Counted from the stretch's first letter, positions 20,777-31,238 are shown. The stretch is DNA of 64,000 nucleotides from an uncultured Alphaproteobacteria bacterium (GCA_937934135.1 CALHAW010000002.1:96261-160260); one strand, 5' to 3'. A program made the numbers and translations. The notes: generated by a model not told the origin, from the sequence alone.

Positions 20777-20882
20777 CGATAACTCCTATTTTTGTCTTGT
20801 TGTAGGAAAACAGGCCTCCTTGATACCATGACCCAATAATAAAACAAGGGACAAAACACGAGTGGAATGTCATAGTTTAAGA

Positions 20883-21542
20883 ATGGATCACGATAATTTT
20901 ATAACGCTGCCTTATAAACTAGAACGAAGCGCGCCGCCCTTTGAAGAAAATGACATTAAGTCACCTGAAAACCTGTTTCGTCACATCCTTAAAAAATATA
21001 CCAAGCACGATGATCACATGTTCGATCCGTTCGCAGGATTAGGGACATCCTTATTTGTCGCGGAAGAATTAAACCGCATCCCCTTTGGGATTGAAGCAGA
21101 ACAGCAAAAATATCAATGGGTGGCAGGGCAATTAGAAAACTGGACGCATCTGGTCAATGATGACGCGGCAAATCTTGCAAAATATGACTTTCCCAAAATG
21201 GATTTAATCCTAACCTCGCCGCCTTATATGTTGCGCAATCATAAATGGAATCCGGTATTTGGGGGTGATCCCAAATATGCAGGGTATGATAAATACCTTA
21301 AACGCATGGGCGTTATCTTTGGGAAAGCCGCACCCATTATGAAAAAAAATGCGCCACTTATTATACAGGTGGATAATTTAACACACGGGAAGATCTTCAC
21401 CCCGCTGGCACGTGATATCGCCAACGCGATTAATAAGAACTTTATTCAAACTGGTGAAACCATCGTGCAATGGAAAATCATAAAGGGTGAGGCAAAACCA
21501 AAAGAAGCACACACCCAATTTTTAATTTTCAAGAAACGCTGA
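20883..21542 (+). CDS. Orphan DNA (adenine/cytosine-N4) methyltransferase-like protein; GTG at 20862 is an alternative start
   Basis: Motif I-like DPFAGLGTSLF precedes catalytic motif LTSPPYM; 219-226 aa with no obvious target-recognition domain. Confidence 0.8.
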   Translation: MDHDNFITLPYKLERSAPPFEENDIKSPENLFRHILKKYTKHDDHMFDPFAGLGTSLFVAEELNRIPFGIEAEQQKYQWVAGQLENWTHLVNDDAANLAKYDFPKMDLILTSPPYMLRNHKWNPVFGGDPKYAGYDKYLKRMGVIFGKAAPIMKKNAPLIIQVDNLTHGKIFTPLARDIANAINKNFIQTGETIVQWKIIKGEAKPKEAHTQFLIFKKR

Positions 21543-21574
21543 CAAAATTGTAAAAAACTGATTTAATACTGACC

Positions 21575-22204
21575 ATGACACTCGATAGCATTTTAATCCT
21601 TCTCATCGCCGTTGCCTCTATTTCCTTTAAACCAGGGCCTGGTATGGCGGCAATCATCGCCCGCGCCATTGAAAATGGTTTCCTATCTGCCTTTTTGGTG
21701 AGCATGGGCGCCATCACGATTGAACTTGTTTACTTCACCCTCGCTTATTTCAGTTTTTCCTTCATCGAAGAATTTCTGCCTGCCCTCGTCATTATTTTAA
21801 AAATTATCGGAAGCGCCTATATTTTCTATTTGGCCTATGGCGCGTTCAAAAAATCAAAAGAAATTCTGTTGATAAATGATGCCATTCCAAAAGTTTCCTA
21901 TATAAAAGACTATCTAACGGGAGTCACTGTAACACTTGCGAACCCACTCGTAATTTTATTCTATACCGCGCTTATTCCGACGGTTTTGGATTTATCTTCT
22001 ATTAATATAGAAGGATTGACGATTGCTCTTCTTATTATCTTTGCCGTTCATTTTGTGATTTTAACCGCACAGAGTTTATTGGCTAGCCAAGTTCGTGCGA
22101 TGCTTCAAGACAAGATGACAATCCAAAAATTTAATATGATCTCCGCTATCCTGCTTTGCGGCGTTGGGGGTTATATTGTCATTAGCCTAATCCAAGCGCT
22201 TTAG
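21575..22204 (+). CDS. LysE/RhtB family translocator
   Basis: About six TM helices; [31 protein letters not shown]-terminal signature. Confidence 0.88.
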   Translation: MTLDSILILLIAVASISFKPGPGMAAIIARAIENGFLSAFLVSMGAITIELVYFTLAYFSFSFIEEFLPALVIILKIIGSAYIFYLAYGAFKKSKEILLINDAIPKVSYIKDYLTGVTVTLANPLVILFYTALIPTVLDLSSINIEGLTIALLIIFAVHFVILTAQSLLASQVRAMLQDKMTIQKFNMISAILLCGVGGYIVISLIQAL

Positions 22205-23358
22205 GCTTCCGCCGCTTTCGCAGCCGCATACGCCCAATCAAGCCATGGCATTAATCTTGCCACATCATCAGGCTCAACCGTTGCGCCGCCCCAAATACGG
22301 ATACCCGCAGGCGCGGCGCGATACGAAGCCACATCATACCCCGCCTTTTCGGCTTCCAACATTTTTGTCATACCCTTAACAAACGCCAAACGGTCCTCTT
22401 CTGATTTTTCGTTAAACCACGGGTCTGTTATTTTAAGACAGATCGAGGTATGGCTTTCTGTCCCTTCGGCTTCGGCCAAAAATTCAATCCAGTCTGTTTT
22501 GGTAACCCAGTCAGCCACGGCCTGATAACTATCAGCACTGCGGGCAATAGTGGTTTTAAGGCCACCAATAGATTCAACCCATTTAAGGGCATCAAGACAA
22601 TCTTCTGCCGCCATCATAGAAGGGGTGTTTAATGTTGCGCCCTGATATGCACCTTCAATAATTTTATCCCCTTTGGTCAGGCGGAAAATTTTGGGAAGAG
22701 GGCGATCTGGTCTGAAATTTTGTAAGCGTTTTGCCGCACGCGGCGACAACACCAACATACCATGCGCCCCTTCGGATCCTAAAACTTTCTGCCAGCTCCA
22801 CGTCACCACATCCAGTTTTTCCCATGGTAGATCATAGGCAAACACCGCAGATGTCGCATCACATATCGTCAACCCTTCACGATCATCCTTAATCCAATCT
22901 GCATTGGGGACACGCACGCCTGATGTTGTGCCATTCCATGTAAAGACCACATCACGGTCTGTATCAACTTTACTTAAATCCGGTAGTTTGCCGTAGTCGG
23001 CTTTATGGATGTTTACATCATCTAGCTTTAATTGCTCTGTTACATCCTTGATCCAATCAATACCAAAACTTTCCCAGCCCAGCATCTCAACCCCGCGCGC
23101 ACCCAATAAATTCCACATTGCAATTTCAACAGCGCCTGTATCAGAAGCAGGAACGATCGCACAACGATATCCCTCTGGAATACCCAGTAACGCCACATGG
23201 CGGTCAATCACTTCTTTTAGCTTAGCCTTACCGCCCGCCGCACGGTGGGAACGCCCGTACCAACCATCCTTAATCGCATCCGCGTTCCATCCCGGGCGCT
23301 TCGCACAAGGACCAGAAGAAAATTTAGGATTATTAGGCTTTATTGATGGTTTTTGCAT
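22201..23358 (-). CDS. serC: Phosphoserine aminotransferase (alphaproteobacterial type)
   Basis: [51 protein letters not shown] (PLP lysine). Confidence 0.95.
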   Translation of the reverse strand: MQKPSIKPNNPKFSSGPCAKRPGWNADAIKDGWYGRSHRAAGGKAKLKEVIDRHVALLGIPEGYRCAIVPASDTGAVEIAMWNLLGARGVEMLGWESFGIDWIKDVTEQLKLDDVNIHKADYGKLPDLSKVDTDRDVVFTWNGTTSGVRVPNADWIKDDREGLTICDATSAVFAYDLPWEKLDVVTWSWQKVLGSEGAHGMLVLSPRAAKRLQNFRPDRPLPKIFRLTKGDKIIEGAYQGATLNTPSMMAAEDCLDALKWVESIGGLKTTIARSADSYQAVADWVTKTDWIEFLAEAEGTESHTSICLKITDPWFNEKSEEDRLAFVKGMTKMLEAEKAGYDVASYRAAPAGIRIWGGATVEPDDVARLMPWLDWAYAAAKAAEA

Positions 23359-23445
23359 GCGGGTTTCCTTTAATTTCTTGGGATTTAAATGACACAGTTA
23401 AAATAACGCGGTTTGCGCACCACGCAAGATAAAAAATTCTTGATA
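23359..23445 (-). ncRNA. Candidate structured 5' leader of serC (possible member of the alphaproteobacterial serC RNA motif)
   Basis: On the minus strand: GCGUGG-UGCGCAAA-CCGCGU hairpin (23406-23425), preceded by caaga/tcttg pairing and followed by a purine-rich AAGAAATTAAAGGAAACCCGC just before the serC ATG. Confidence 0.45.
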
Positions 23446-23496
23446 AAACCATTATAAAACCCTTCGCAACATCCCATCGATGCGCTAAAAAGACGC

Positions 23497-24243
23497 ATGA
23501 CAAAATTATCTGTAAATTTGAACAAAGTCGCATTACTGCGCAATCAACGTGATGTAGGGTACCCTGACCTGATAGAGCATGCCCGATTGATCCTTGATGC
23601 GGGCGCGCACGGTATTACCGTTCATCCCCGCCCAGATGAACGTCATGTGCGCCAAAGCGATATTCCAGCGCTCAGTCATTTTATCGGAAGTTGTGGCAAT
23701 AACAGTATCGAATTAAATATTGAAGGCTATCCTTCCGCAGAATTTCTGGATTTAGTCACAAAACATCATTGCCACCAAGTCACATTAGTACCCGATGACC
23801 CAAACCAAAGCACATCAGATCATGGATGGGATGTTGTTAATAAAAGTGGATTCTTAAAGCCCATTGTTAAGCGCCTTCAGGACGCAGGGCGGCGCGTCTC
23901 TTTATTTCTTGACCCTGATCCCATGTTGATTGAGCATGTTGTGAAAACAGGAGCGGAGCAGATAGAGCTTTACACAGGCCCTTACGCTGAAAATAACATT
24001 TCATTAGATCAATATACAACCACCGCCACACGTGCGCATGAAGAAAACATTGACGTCAATGCAGGACATGATCTCAGCCTCGATAACCTCGCCAAATTCT
24101 TGGTCGCTGTACCAAATTGCGCGGAAGTATCAATCGGCCACGCCATCACCGCGGACGCTCTGAAAATGGGATGGCACAGCGCCGTCACGGCCTATCTCAC
24201 CGCCATTAACTATGCAGACAAAAAGAAAAAAGATACGGCATGA
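23497..24243 (+). CDS. pdxJ: Pyridoxine 5'-phosphate synthase
   Basis: LSVNLNKVALLRNQR, GAHGITVHPRPDERHV, ELNIEGYP, QVTLVPDDPNQ, VNAGHDLSLDNL, SIGHAITADAL. Confidence 0.97.
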   Translation: MTKLSVNLNKVALLRNQRDVGYPDLIEHARLILDAGAHGITVHPRPDERHVRQSDIPALSHFIGSCGNNSIELNIEGYPSAEFLDLVTKHHCHQVTLVPDDPNQSTSDHGWDVVNKSGFLKPIVKRLQDAGRRVSLFLDPDPMLIEHVVKTGAEQIELYTGPYAENNISLDQYTTTATRAHEENIDVNAGHDLSLDNLAKFLVAVPNCAEVSIGHAITADALKMGWHSAVTAYLTAINYADKKKKDTA

Positions 24244-25100
24244 CTCATATTTTAACACTTGTTGCATCAGACACCCCCTTAACGGAAAAACATTTTGATC
24301 TGCTTGGTAGTTTGAAAACCACGCCTGATTGGTTGGAGCGCAGTAAAGCGGTAGATTTTAAAATTGATACAACCTTATCGATTGAAGAAATAAAAGCGCT
24401 CCGTCGGGCGTTTGACGGGGATAAGATTGATGTGTTTTGTACGGCGGAAGAGGGGCGTAAAAAAGTATTATTCCTTGCCGATATGGATTCAACCATTGTC
24501 ACCAGTGAAACATTGGATGAAATGGCGGAGGAAGCAGGGCTTAAAGACAAAGTATCAAAGATCACAGAACGTGCCATGCGCGGTGAGGTCGATTTTCATG
24601 GCGCGATAAAAGAGCGCGTTGGTTTACTGAATGGTCTCTCCATTGAGGCATTGAGCCGCACCTTAAACCAAACTGAAATTTCAAAGGGCGCGCGTACGCT
24701 TTTAAAAGCACTTAAAAATGAGGGCGTGTTTTGTGCTTTGGTATCGGGTGGATTTACATTTTTTACGGGCGCGATTGGCGAGAAACTTAATTTTGATGCA
24801 CATCATGGAAACGTACTAAATATTGAAAATGGTAAATTAACAGGCGGCGTACAAGATCCGATTTTGGATAAAAATGCGAAGCTCAACTTCCTGAAATTAT
24901 ATTGCGAAGAACTAAGTTTGGATTTATCTGAAACCATTGCCATTGGTGACGGCGCAAATGATCTTCCCATGCTCGAAGCCGCAGGTCTTGGGATAGGCTA
25001 TCACCCCAAACCATTATTAGAAGACAAACTCATAAACTGTATCCGCCACACAGACTTAACGTCAGTGCTTTATATGCAAGGTTATTCAAGCGTACTCTAA
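24240..25100 (+). CDS. serB: Phosphoserine phosphatase (HAD)
   Basis: FLADMDSTIVTSETLDEMA, ALVSGGFTFFT, AIGDGANDLPMLEAAGLGIGYHPKP. ATGA overlap with pdxJ. Confidence 0.96.
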   Translation: MTHILTLVASDTPLTEKHFDLLGSLKTTPDWLERSKAVDFKIDTTLSIEEIKALRRAFDGDKIDVFCTAEEGRKKVLFLADMDSTIVTSETLDEMAEEAGLKDKVSKITERAMRGEVDFHGAIKERVGLLNGLSIEALSRTLNQTEISKGARTLLKALKNEGVFCALVSGGFTFFTGAIGEKLNFDAHHGNVLNIENGKLTGGVQDPILDKNAKLNFLKLYCEELSLDLSETIAIGDGANDLPMLEAAGLGIGYHPKPLLEDKLINCIRHTDLTSVLYMQGYSSVL

Positions 25101-25157
25101 AATCGCCCTTTAAAATCTTTGTGCAATTATGTGATTTTGGCGTACAATTAAAATATC

Positions 25158-26240
25158 ATGACCAATTCAAAAAATATTAAAGATAGCAAACCAAAAGATG
25201 TTCTTGAAACACCCGAGGCCGTGAAAAAGGGAGAGGCCGCCCCACTGGTTGCTTCGACAGGGGGCGCGAAGAAATATAATTTTACTATCCCGCAGGATGA
25301 TTTTGATGATCTTTTACGCCGTTATTGCCGCAATTATACCTCCATGGCCAAAGAAGGGCGATTTGATAAAATTGTAGGGCGGGACGAAGAAATTGATCAG
25401 GTCATGTTAATCTTACTTCAACGCAACAGAAAAAATGCCTGTATGTTGGCTCCTGCAGGGGTTGGTAAAACCGCATTGGTCGCAGGATTGGCACAGGCCG
25501 TAGTGGCGGAACGCGTTCCGCCCTACCTTCGTAATGCCCAAGTGATTGAGCTGGATATGTCTGCCATGGCTGCAGGGACGAACAGCCCCGGTGAATTTCA
25601 AGCGCGCTTTATCCCAATCTGCAAGGGCATGGCGGAACGATATCACCATCCTGAATATCCGCGTTACATCATGTTTATTGATGAAATTCATACCATCATG
25701 CCAACCGTCACGGGGTCTGCCTATGCAGGACTATCCGAAGTGATGAAGCCTTATATGACTGTCGGGGATCTCCATATTTTGGGCGCGACAACATTGGACG
25801 AATTTCGTATGTATGTCGCGGTTGACCCTGCGCTGGATCGTCGCTTTCAAAAGGTTCACTTGCGGATGCCATCGGCCGATGAAACATTACAAATTCTTCA
25901 AGGGGTACGCCCCAGCTATGCCCGCCATCACCAATTAGAAATCCCAGATGATTGTTTAGAATTGGTTGTAAAATTGACGGAAGAACATATGCGTAAAAGA
26001 TCACAACCCGATAAATCAATTATCACCATGGACGCCGCCTGTGCATGGCATAATATGTTCCGTGGTGAAGACCGCACGCTTTCAAAAGATGCCATTTTTA
26101 TGATGGTCGCTAAAGAAACGGGGCTTCACCCGGGCGCGCTCTCCGAAGGGGCGGTTAATCGTGGTGAAGTCTTTGATCCAACCAAAAAAATGGTAAATAT
26201 TGGGTCAAAAAATTTCCAAGATATGGGAAAAGAAGACTAA
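25158..26240 (+). CDS. Single-domain ClpA/ClpB D1-like AAA+ ATPase (no Clp-N, no D2)
   Basis: GRDEEIDQVMLILLQRNRKNACMLAPAGVGKTALVAGLAQ (Walker A), IMFIDEIHTI (Walker B), LGATTLDEFR (sensor 1), DPALDRRFQKV (Arg finger). The ORF ends after one lid domain. Confidence 0.85.
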   Translation: MTNSKNIKDSKPKDVLETPEAVKKGEAAPLVASTGGAKKYNFTIPQDDFDDLLRRYCRNYTSMAKEGRFDKIVGRDEEIDQVMLILLQRNRKNACMLAPAGVGKTALVAGLAQAVVAERVPPYLRNAQVIELDMSAMAAGTNSPGEFQARFIPICKGMAERYHHPEYPRYIMFIDEIHTIMPTVTGSAYAGLSEVMKPYMTVGDLHILGATTLDEFRMYVAVDPALDRRFQKVHLRMPSADETLQILQGVRPSYARHHQLEIPDDCLELVVKLTEEHMRKRSQPDKSIITMDAACAWHNMFRGEDRTLSKDAIFMMVAKETGLHPGALSEGAVNRGEVFDPTKKMVNIGSKNFQDMGKED

Positions 26241-26908
26241 ATTTTAAGAATTTGGGCGCAGTCAATCGCGGTTTCAAATTGTGCATGAACATGGTCTTCC
26301 AAATTATCTTGCACTTCATCGTAACAAATATGGGCGGTTTGCATGCCAATATCATGCGCAATTTTTAAATTCCGCGCCAAATCATCCACCATGATAATAT
26401 TTTTTGGCGGCACATTAAGCCTTTCAACCGCCAAGTTAAACCCTTTGGCACTGATTGATTTTGCCTCAAAATCGGCATCCTCCACCGCGATAATTTTATC
26501 GTCGGGAAATAAATCCTTCAGGCCAGCATGGGTTAACGCACGATATGCCCAGCCACGTGATGCATTGGTTAAAATGACTTGTGGTTTATCAAGCGCCAAT
26601 AAATGATCCCGTATCCCCGCAATCATATCAATATGAACCACATCAATCATGTCATGATAAGCGCCATGAACATCACGATAAGACATGCCATAATCTTTCA
26701 CGTAATAATGAATAGAATAACCATAAAGAGATTCAGATTTCTCGGCGAGGGCAAAGGCCTCTTCCTCACTCATATCTAACCCTATTTGTACCGCAAGCTT
26801 GGCCGCAGCTTCATTACAATGATGGCGAAAGGCAGAGGTAAAACGGTAAAGTGTGTTATCTAAATCCCAGATAATACCCTCTACTTGGCCGGGGTGAATG
26901 CTCCCCAA
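26237..26908 (-). CDS. HAD hydrolase, pyrimidine 5'-nucleotidase-like; TTG start
   Basis: IIWDLDNTLYRFTSAF, ILTNASRGWAYRAL, MVDDLARNLKIAHDIGM. TTG directly follows the TAA of the upstream gene. Confidence 0.85.
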   Translation of the reverse strand: MGSIHPGQVEGIIWDLDNTLYRFTSAFRHHCNEAAAKLAVQIGLDMSEEEAFALAEKSESLYGYSIHYYVKDYGMSYRDVHGAYHDMIDVVHIDMIAGIRDHLLALDKPQVILTNASRGWAYRALTHAGLKDLFPDDKIIAVEDADFEAKSISAKGFNLAVERLNVPPKNIIMVDDLARNLKIAHDIGMQTAHICYDEVQDNLEDHVHAQFETAIDCAQILKI

Positions 26909-27652
26909 TTAATCCTCTAAATAAAAGCGGATGGTCGATACCACGCGGACTTTTTTATTGCGTTGCTGTGCTTGGGAAACGACATAGGTTTGGTCACGCG
27001 GTAAGATTTGAAAAATTCCCTGAGATGCGTGCTTGATATCACCTACTTCTGAACCTGAATTATCAGCAAATTGTCGTGCGGCTTCACGCGCATTGCGGGT
27101 TGCTTCGGCAATCATATCTGGCTTAATCTCATTTAACTTCGTAAATAAATAAGTCGGCGCGGTATTGGATGAAAATACCACTCCTTGCTTTATCAACGTG
27201 CCAATATTTTTTGCCGCTTTATCAACGGCATCAGTATTTTGGGTACGGACAAGATAGGATTGTGTGACGATATAACGATTATTCGTCCCGCCATTTTGGC
27301 GATAACTTTGCGCCAATAAATCCTGCACCTGCACTTGTTGAAGCTCAATTTCATTATCCGTCAATCCGTGTTTTTTTAAAAAAGATTGAATGGTTTGACC
27401 ATGTGCTTCCATCTTTTCCTGAAGCGTGTTTAAGTCGTTTCCTGTTTCTGTATATGCCATTGGCCAAATCGCTAAATCAGCTTCAACATTGCGTTCCGCA
27501 AGGCCCTTCATGGTCACTGTACGATCAAAGCTTTTGAAATTTTCAAGGCCATCGCGTACGGCCATGCCCGTATAAGCCAAGGAAAGCGATAAAATAAGAA
27601 CAGCAACCAGCGCCCCAATGCATTGCATTTTTGAACATTTATTTTCTGACAT
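26909..27652 (-). CDS. SIMPL (DUF541) domain-containing periplasmic protein
   Basis: VTMKGLAERNVEADLAIWPM and overall SIMPL layout with an N-terminal TM/signal anchor. Confidence 0.85.
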   Translation of the reverse strand: MSENKCSKMQCIGALVAVLILSLSLAYTGMAVRDGLENFKSFDRTVTMKGLAERNVEADLAIWPMAYTETGNDLNTLQEKMEAHGQTIQSFLKKHGLTDNEIELQQVQVQDLLAQSYRQNGGTNNRYIVTQSYLVRTQNTDAVDKAAKNIGTLIKQGVVFSSNTAPTYLFTKLNEIKPDMIAEATRNAREAARQFADNSGSEVGDIKHASQGIFQILPRDQTYVVSQAQQRNKKVRVVSTIRFYLED

Positions 27653-27678
27653 CAGCGTTCTCCTTTTACTGTATGAAA

Positions 27679-28683
27679 TTATTTTACCGCTTTAAAAATT
27701 TTAAATCCATCTTGTTCTTGTATCTTTTCAATATGGCTAAAATATGCGCCAATTATTTTCTCATACGGTAAATGTGAATTGGCAACCATATAAAGCGTAC
27801 CATGAGATTTGAGGCTTTTTGCGGCATTATCAATAAATTTTTCACCAAGGTGATTATCAACTTTCTTCCCTTCATGAAAAGGCGGGTTCATAATGATCCA
27901 ATCTAATCCCTTTAAAGTAAATTTTGTTAAATCTTGCCAGTGATATTCAACATCAAACTGATTCAAATTCTCTTTGGCGCATTCCAACGCGTGATAATCT
28001 GCATCAATGGCGTATAATTGTTCAATATCAAGGTTTCTCTGCAAAACCTGCCGCGCCAGATATCCATACCCACAACCAAAATCCGCGCCACTGCCTTTTA
28101 ACGGATCTGTTAGGCTTTCAATTAATAAATAAGATCCTAAATCGATTTTATTCCAACCAAAAATACCGGGTTGAGTCGTATAAACCGCATCCCCCACACG
28201 CATTTCTTGGCGTGATCCATCTTCGATCGCGTTATAAATTTCGGCGGGATTTAATTCTTCCCTTACCGCGACCACAATGCGGCATTTGGATTTTGAAAGA
28301 CTCTGTACGTTTACACCAAAAGCTTTCATAGTTTTTTCCAGCGTTTTACCGCCGGCGTCATTCGCCGCAACACAAATTAAACACCCGCCTTTCTTTAATG
28401 CGCTTAAGCTCTTGGCAATTAAGGCCTTCGCAGATATTTTCTGCTTTGGAATTTCAAGGAAAATGACATCATAATGCTCTGGCGTGAGCGGTGCAACGCC
28501 GCGTCCTTTCGCATTCCTGCTCCATTTATCGGCTTGCGGTTTAAAACTGTTAAATAATTTTAAATCCTGAATATCGTCAAAGGCGGAATCATATTCACAT
28601 TCAATCGCCGCGCAAATGGCGTCTGGAAGAATGGGTGCCAGGATTTCTTTTTCAAAAGGATAAAATAAAAGGGTGTTTTTCAT
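27679..28683 (-). CDS. Class I SAM-dependent methyltransferase, RsmC/RlmG-like (rRNA m2G)
   Basis: Duplicated MTase fold, GADFGCGYGYLA, catalytic WIIMNPPFHEGKKVD. Confidence 0.85.
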   Translation of the reverse strand: MKNTLLFYPFEKEILAPILPDAICAAIECEYDSAFDDIQDLKLFNSFKPQADKWSRNAKGRGVAPLTPEHYDVIFLEIPKQKISAKALIAKSLSALKKGGCLICVAANDAGGKTLEKTMKAFGVNVQSLSKSKCRIVVAVREELNPAEIYNAIEDGSRQEMRVGDAVYTTQPGIFGWNKIDLGSYLLIESLTDPLKGSGADFGCGYGYLARQVLQRNLDIEQLYAIDADYHALECAKENLNQFDVEYHWQDLTKFTLKGLDWIIMNPPFHEGKKVDNHLGEKFIDNAAKSLKSHGTLYMVANSHLPYEKIIGAYFSHIEKIQEQDGFKIFKAVK

Positions 28684-28761
28684 AGTGAAACAACTATAAA
28701 CTATGTCCTGTCAGTTCGACATTCCTTTTCTTAATCTAACATCAAATAAAAAGTTTTTGCC

Positions 28762-30375
28762 ATGCTTCGCCTTGTACGCCGTTTTCATCTAACCACTAAT
28801 CCACGCGCCGATATTCTCTCTGGCTTGACTGTTGCGCTCGCCCTTGTGCCTGAAGCCATCGCCTTTGCATTTGTGGCAAAGCTTGACCCATTGGTGGGCT
28901 TATATGCAGCTTTTATCGTTGGCCTTATTACGTCTGTTTTTGGTGGGCGAAGCGGTATGATTTCTGGCGCAACCGGCGCAATGGCAGTCGTAATGGTTGG
29001 CATTGTAACGGTTTACGGGCCTGAATATCTTTTTGCCGCCGTTTTATTGGCGGGGCTTATCCAGATTTTATGTGGCATTTCACATATGGGGAAATTTATT
29101 CGCCTTGTGCCTTATCCTGTCATGTTAGGGTTCGTCAATGGCCTTGCGATTGTTATTTTCCTTGCGCAGTTGGGACAATTTAAAAAACAAATAGAGCCAA
29201 GCGCCCATACCGTTGAGGATGCAGGGCATCATAGCGCGATTGACGTGATTTTTAATGGAAATTGGTTACAAGGGACAAGCATGCAGCTTATGCTGGGTTT
29301 AACACTCCTAACCATGGCGCTTATTTGGCTCTTTCCCAAAATTCCAAAAATTGGCAAGGCTATTCCCGCAACATTGGTCTCTATTATGGTCGTCAGTGGG
29401 TTGGTGATTGGACTTGATCTAGATACAAAAACAGTAGGCGATATGGCCAGCATTGCAGGGGGCCTACCAACCTTCCATATCCCAATGGTGCCATTCACCC
29501 TTGAAACATTTATGATTATCCTTCCTGTTGCGGTCACGCTCGCGGCGATTGGCCTGATTGAGAGTTTACTGACGCTTACGCTGATTGATGAAATGACAGA
29601 GACGCGCGGACGAACATCCCAAGAATGTATCGGGCAGGGACTTGCCAATACAACCTGCGGGATCTTTGGTGCGATGGGTGGTTGCGCAATGATTGGGCAA
29701 TCTATGATTAATATTAAATCTGGCGGACGCGGAAGATTATCTGGTATTACCGCCGCGCTGGCTTTACTCGCCTTTATTCTTTTTGCCTCAACATGGATTG
29801 AAATGATCCCCCTCGCCGCACTAACGGGCCTTATGTTTATGGTGGTGATTGCGACCTTTGCCTGGGCATCTGTGCGTATTCTTAATAAAATCCCAAAAGA
29901 AGATGCATTTGTTATCCTCCTCGTCACCAGTGTGACTGTGGCCTATGATCTTGCGATTGCGGTGATTGTTGGGGTGATTGTCTCTGCGTTGGTATATGCA
30001 TGGAAATCTGCCAATAAAATGTGGGTTACGGTTTGGCACAATCAAGCCGATGGTAATAAAGTTTACAAAATACACGGCCCGCTTTTCTTTGGTTCTATCC
30101 AAAATTTCAAGGATGAAATTGATCCAAAAAATGATGAAGAAAATGATGTTGTTATTGATTTCAGTCATGCCCGCGTCTGGGATCATTCCGCGCTCGAAGC
30201 GATTGATGCAATGGCCATGAAATATCAAGAGGCAGGTAAAACCCTTCATCTTGTCCACCTAAGCCCTGATTGCGCACTTCTTCTAAAGAACGCCAAAGAC
30301 ATGGTAGAAGTAAACATGATCGAAGACCCGCATTACGGTGTTCTGGTTGATTATGCGAGTGAGATAAAACAATAA
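28762..30375 (+). CDS. SulP family inorganic anion transporter with STAS domain
   Basis: DILSGLTVALALVPEAIAFAF, multiple TMs, C-terminal STAS (VVIDFSHARVWDHSALEAID). Confidence 0.93.
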   Translation: MLRLVRRFHLTTNPRADILSGLTVALALVPEAIAFAFVAKLDPLVGLYAAFIVGLITSVFGGRSGMISGATGAMAVVMVGIVTVYGPEYLFAAVLLAGLIQILCGISHMGKFIRLVPYPVMLGFVNGLAIVIFLAQLGQFKKQIEPSAHTVEDAGHHSAIDVIFNGNWLQGTSMQLMLGLTLLTMALIWLFPKIPKIGKAIPATLVSIMVVSGLVIGLDLDTKTVGDMASIAGGLPTFHIPMVPFTLETFMIILPVAVTLAAIGLIESLLTLTLIDEMTETRGRTSQECIGQGLANTTCGIFGAMGGCAMIGQSMINIKSGGRGRLSGITAALALLAFILFASTWIEMIPLAALTGLMFMVVIATFAWASVRILNKIPKEDAFVILLVTSVTVAYDLAIAVIVGVIVSALVYAWKSANKMWVTVWHNQADGNKVYKIHGPLFFGSIQNFKDEIDPKNDEENDVVIDFSHARVWDHSALEAIDAMAMKYQEAGKTLHLVHLSPDCALLLKNAKDMVEVNMIEDPHYGVLVDYASEIKQ

Positions 30376-30376
30376 G

Positions 30377-30721
30377 TTACTTAAAGATAGTTTCGTAAAT
30401 CTCTTCTGAGAACCCTAAATGGATTTGTGTTTTATGCACCAATAAAGGGCGTTTAATAATGGACGGGTTTTCCATACCTACTTTAATTGCACCTATATCA
30501 TTCATATTATTTTTAATATCATCTGGTAATTGCCGCCATATCGTACCGCGACGGTTAAGAACCGTTTCCCAACCATGTGCCTGAAGGGCGGCCGTTAAAA
30601 CATCTTCTTCCGCCCCGTCTTTTTTATAATCATGAAAGACATAGTCAACGCCTTGCGTATCCAACCACTTAAATGCCTTCTTCATCGTGTCACAATTTTT
30701 AATACCATAGATTTTTGTCAT
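30377..30721 (-). CDS. ArsC/Spx-family protein (YffB-like)
   Basis: MTKIYGIKNCDTMKKAFKWLD, NPSIIKRPLLV. Confidence 0.88.
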   Translation of the reverse strand: MTKIYGIKNCDTMKKAFKWLDTQGVDYVFHDYKKDGAEEDVLTAALQAHGWETVLNRRGTIWRQLPDDIKNNMNDIGAIKVGMENPSIIKRPLLVHKTQIHLGFSEEIYETIFK

Positions 30722-30723
30722 GA

Positions 30724-31218
30724 TTAATTTACCAATAATTTTTCTAACATGTCGCGGCTTTGTTCTTCGCCATAATATTGTTTTATAAATAAATAACTTT
30801 GTTCAATTAGATCAAGCCTTTTGGGCCAGTCTTCTCCAAACCCAACGCGCAATGTCTCAGGCAGGTCTAATTTCATCACGCCTTCTTCCTTGCGAAAAGC
30901 TAAGATACTCATGCTTTGTGGTTTATTTTTTTGTGCAGCCCAAACATAACTATAGGGGGTCTGTATTTTCTTTTTAACATCATGAATATTAGAAGGGATT
31001 AAATGCGTTAAATCATGCTTATAAAGCCGGTCAAACACCATGTGCGATTGTGCCGTTAAATATTTTTTTGCCGCTTCCGGGGCTTTTTTCTGAGCTTGCT
31101 CAATAAATCTCTCAACCACCCCAATCTCTGTAGAGGCCGCGTAAATAGGGCTAATCAATAATAAATTACTCATTAAAATAGTAGTTAAAATAAGAAATAT
31201 TGTTTTTATCATCGGCAT
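30724..31218 (-). CDS. Hypothetical secreted protein
   Basis: N-terminal signal peptide (LLLISPIYAAS); no recognised domain. Confidence 0.65.
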   Translation of the reverse strand: MPMIKTIFLILTTILMSNLLLISPIYAASTEIGVVERFIEQAQKKAPEAAKKYLTAQSHMVFDRLYKHDLTHLIPSNIHDVKKKIQTPYSYVWAAQKNKPQSMSILAFRKEEGVMKLDLPETLRVGFGEDWPKRLDLIEQSYLFIKQYYGEEQSRDMLEKLLVN

Positions 31219-31238
31219 TTTAGAATCGTCTTAAATAA

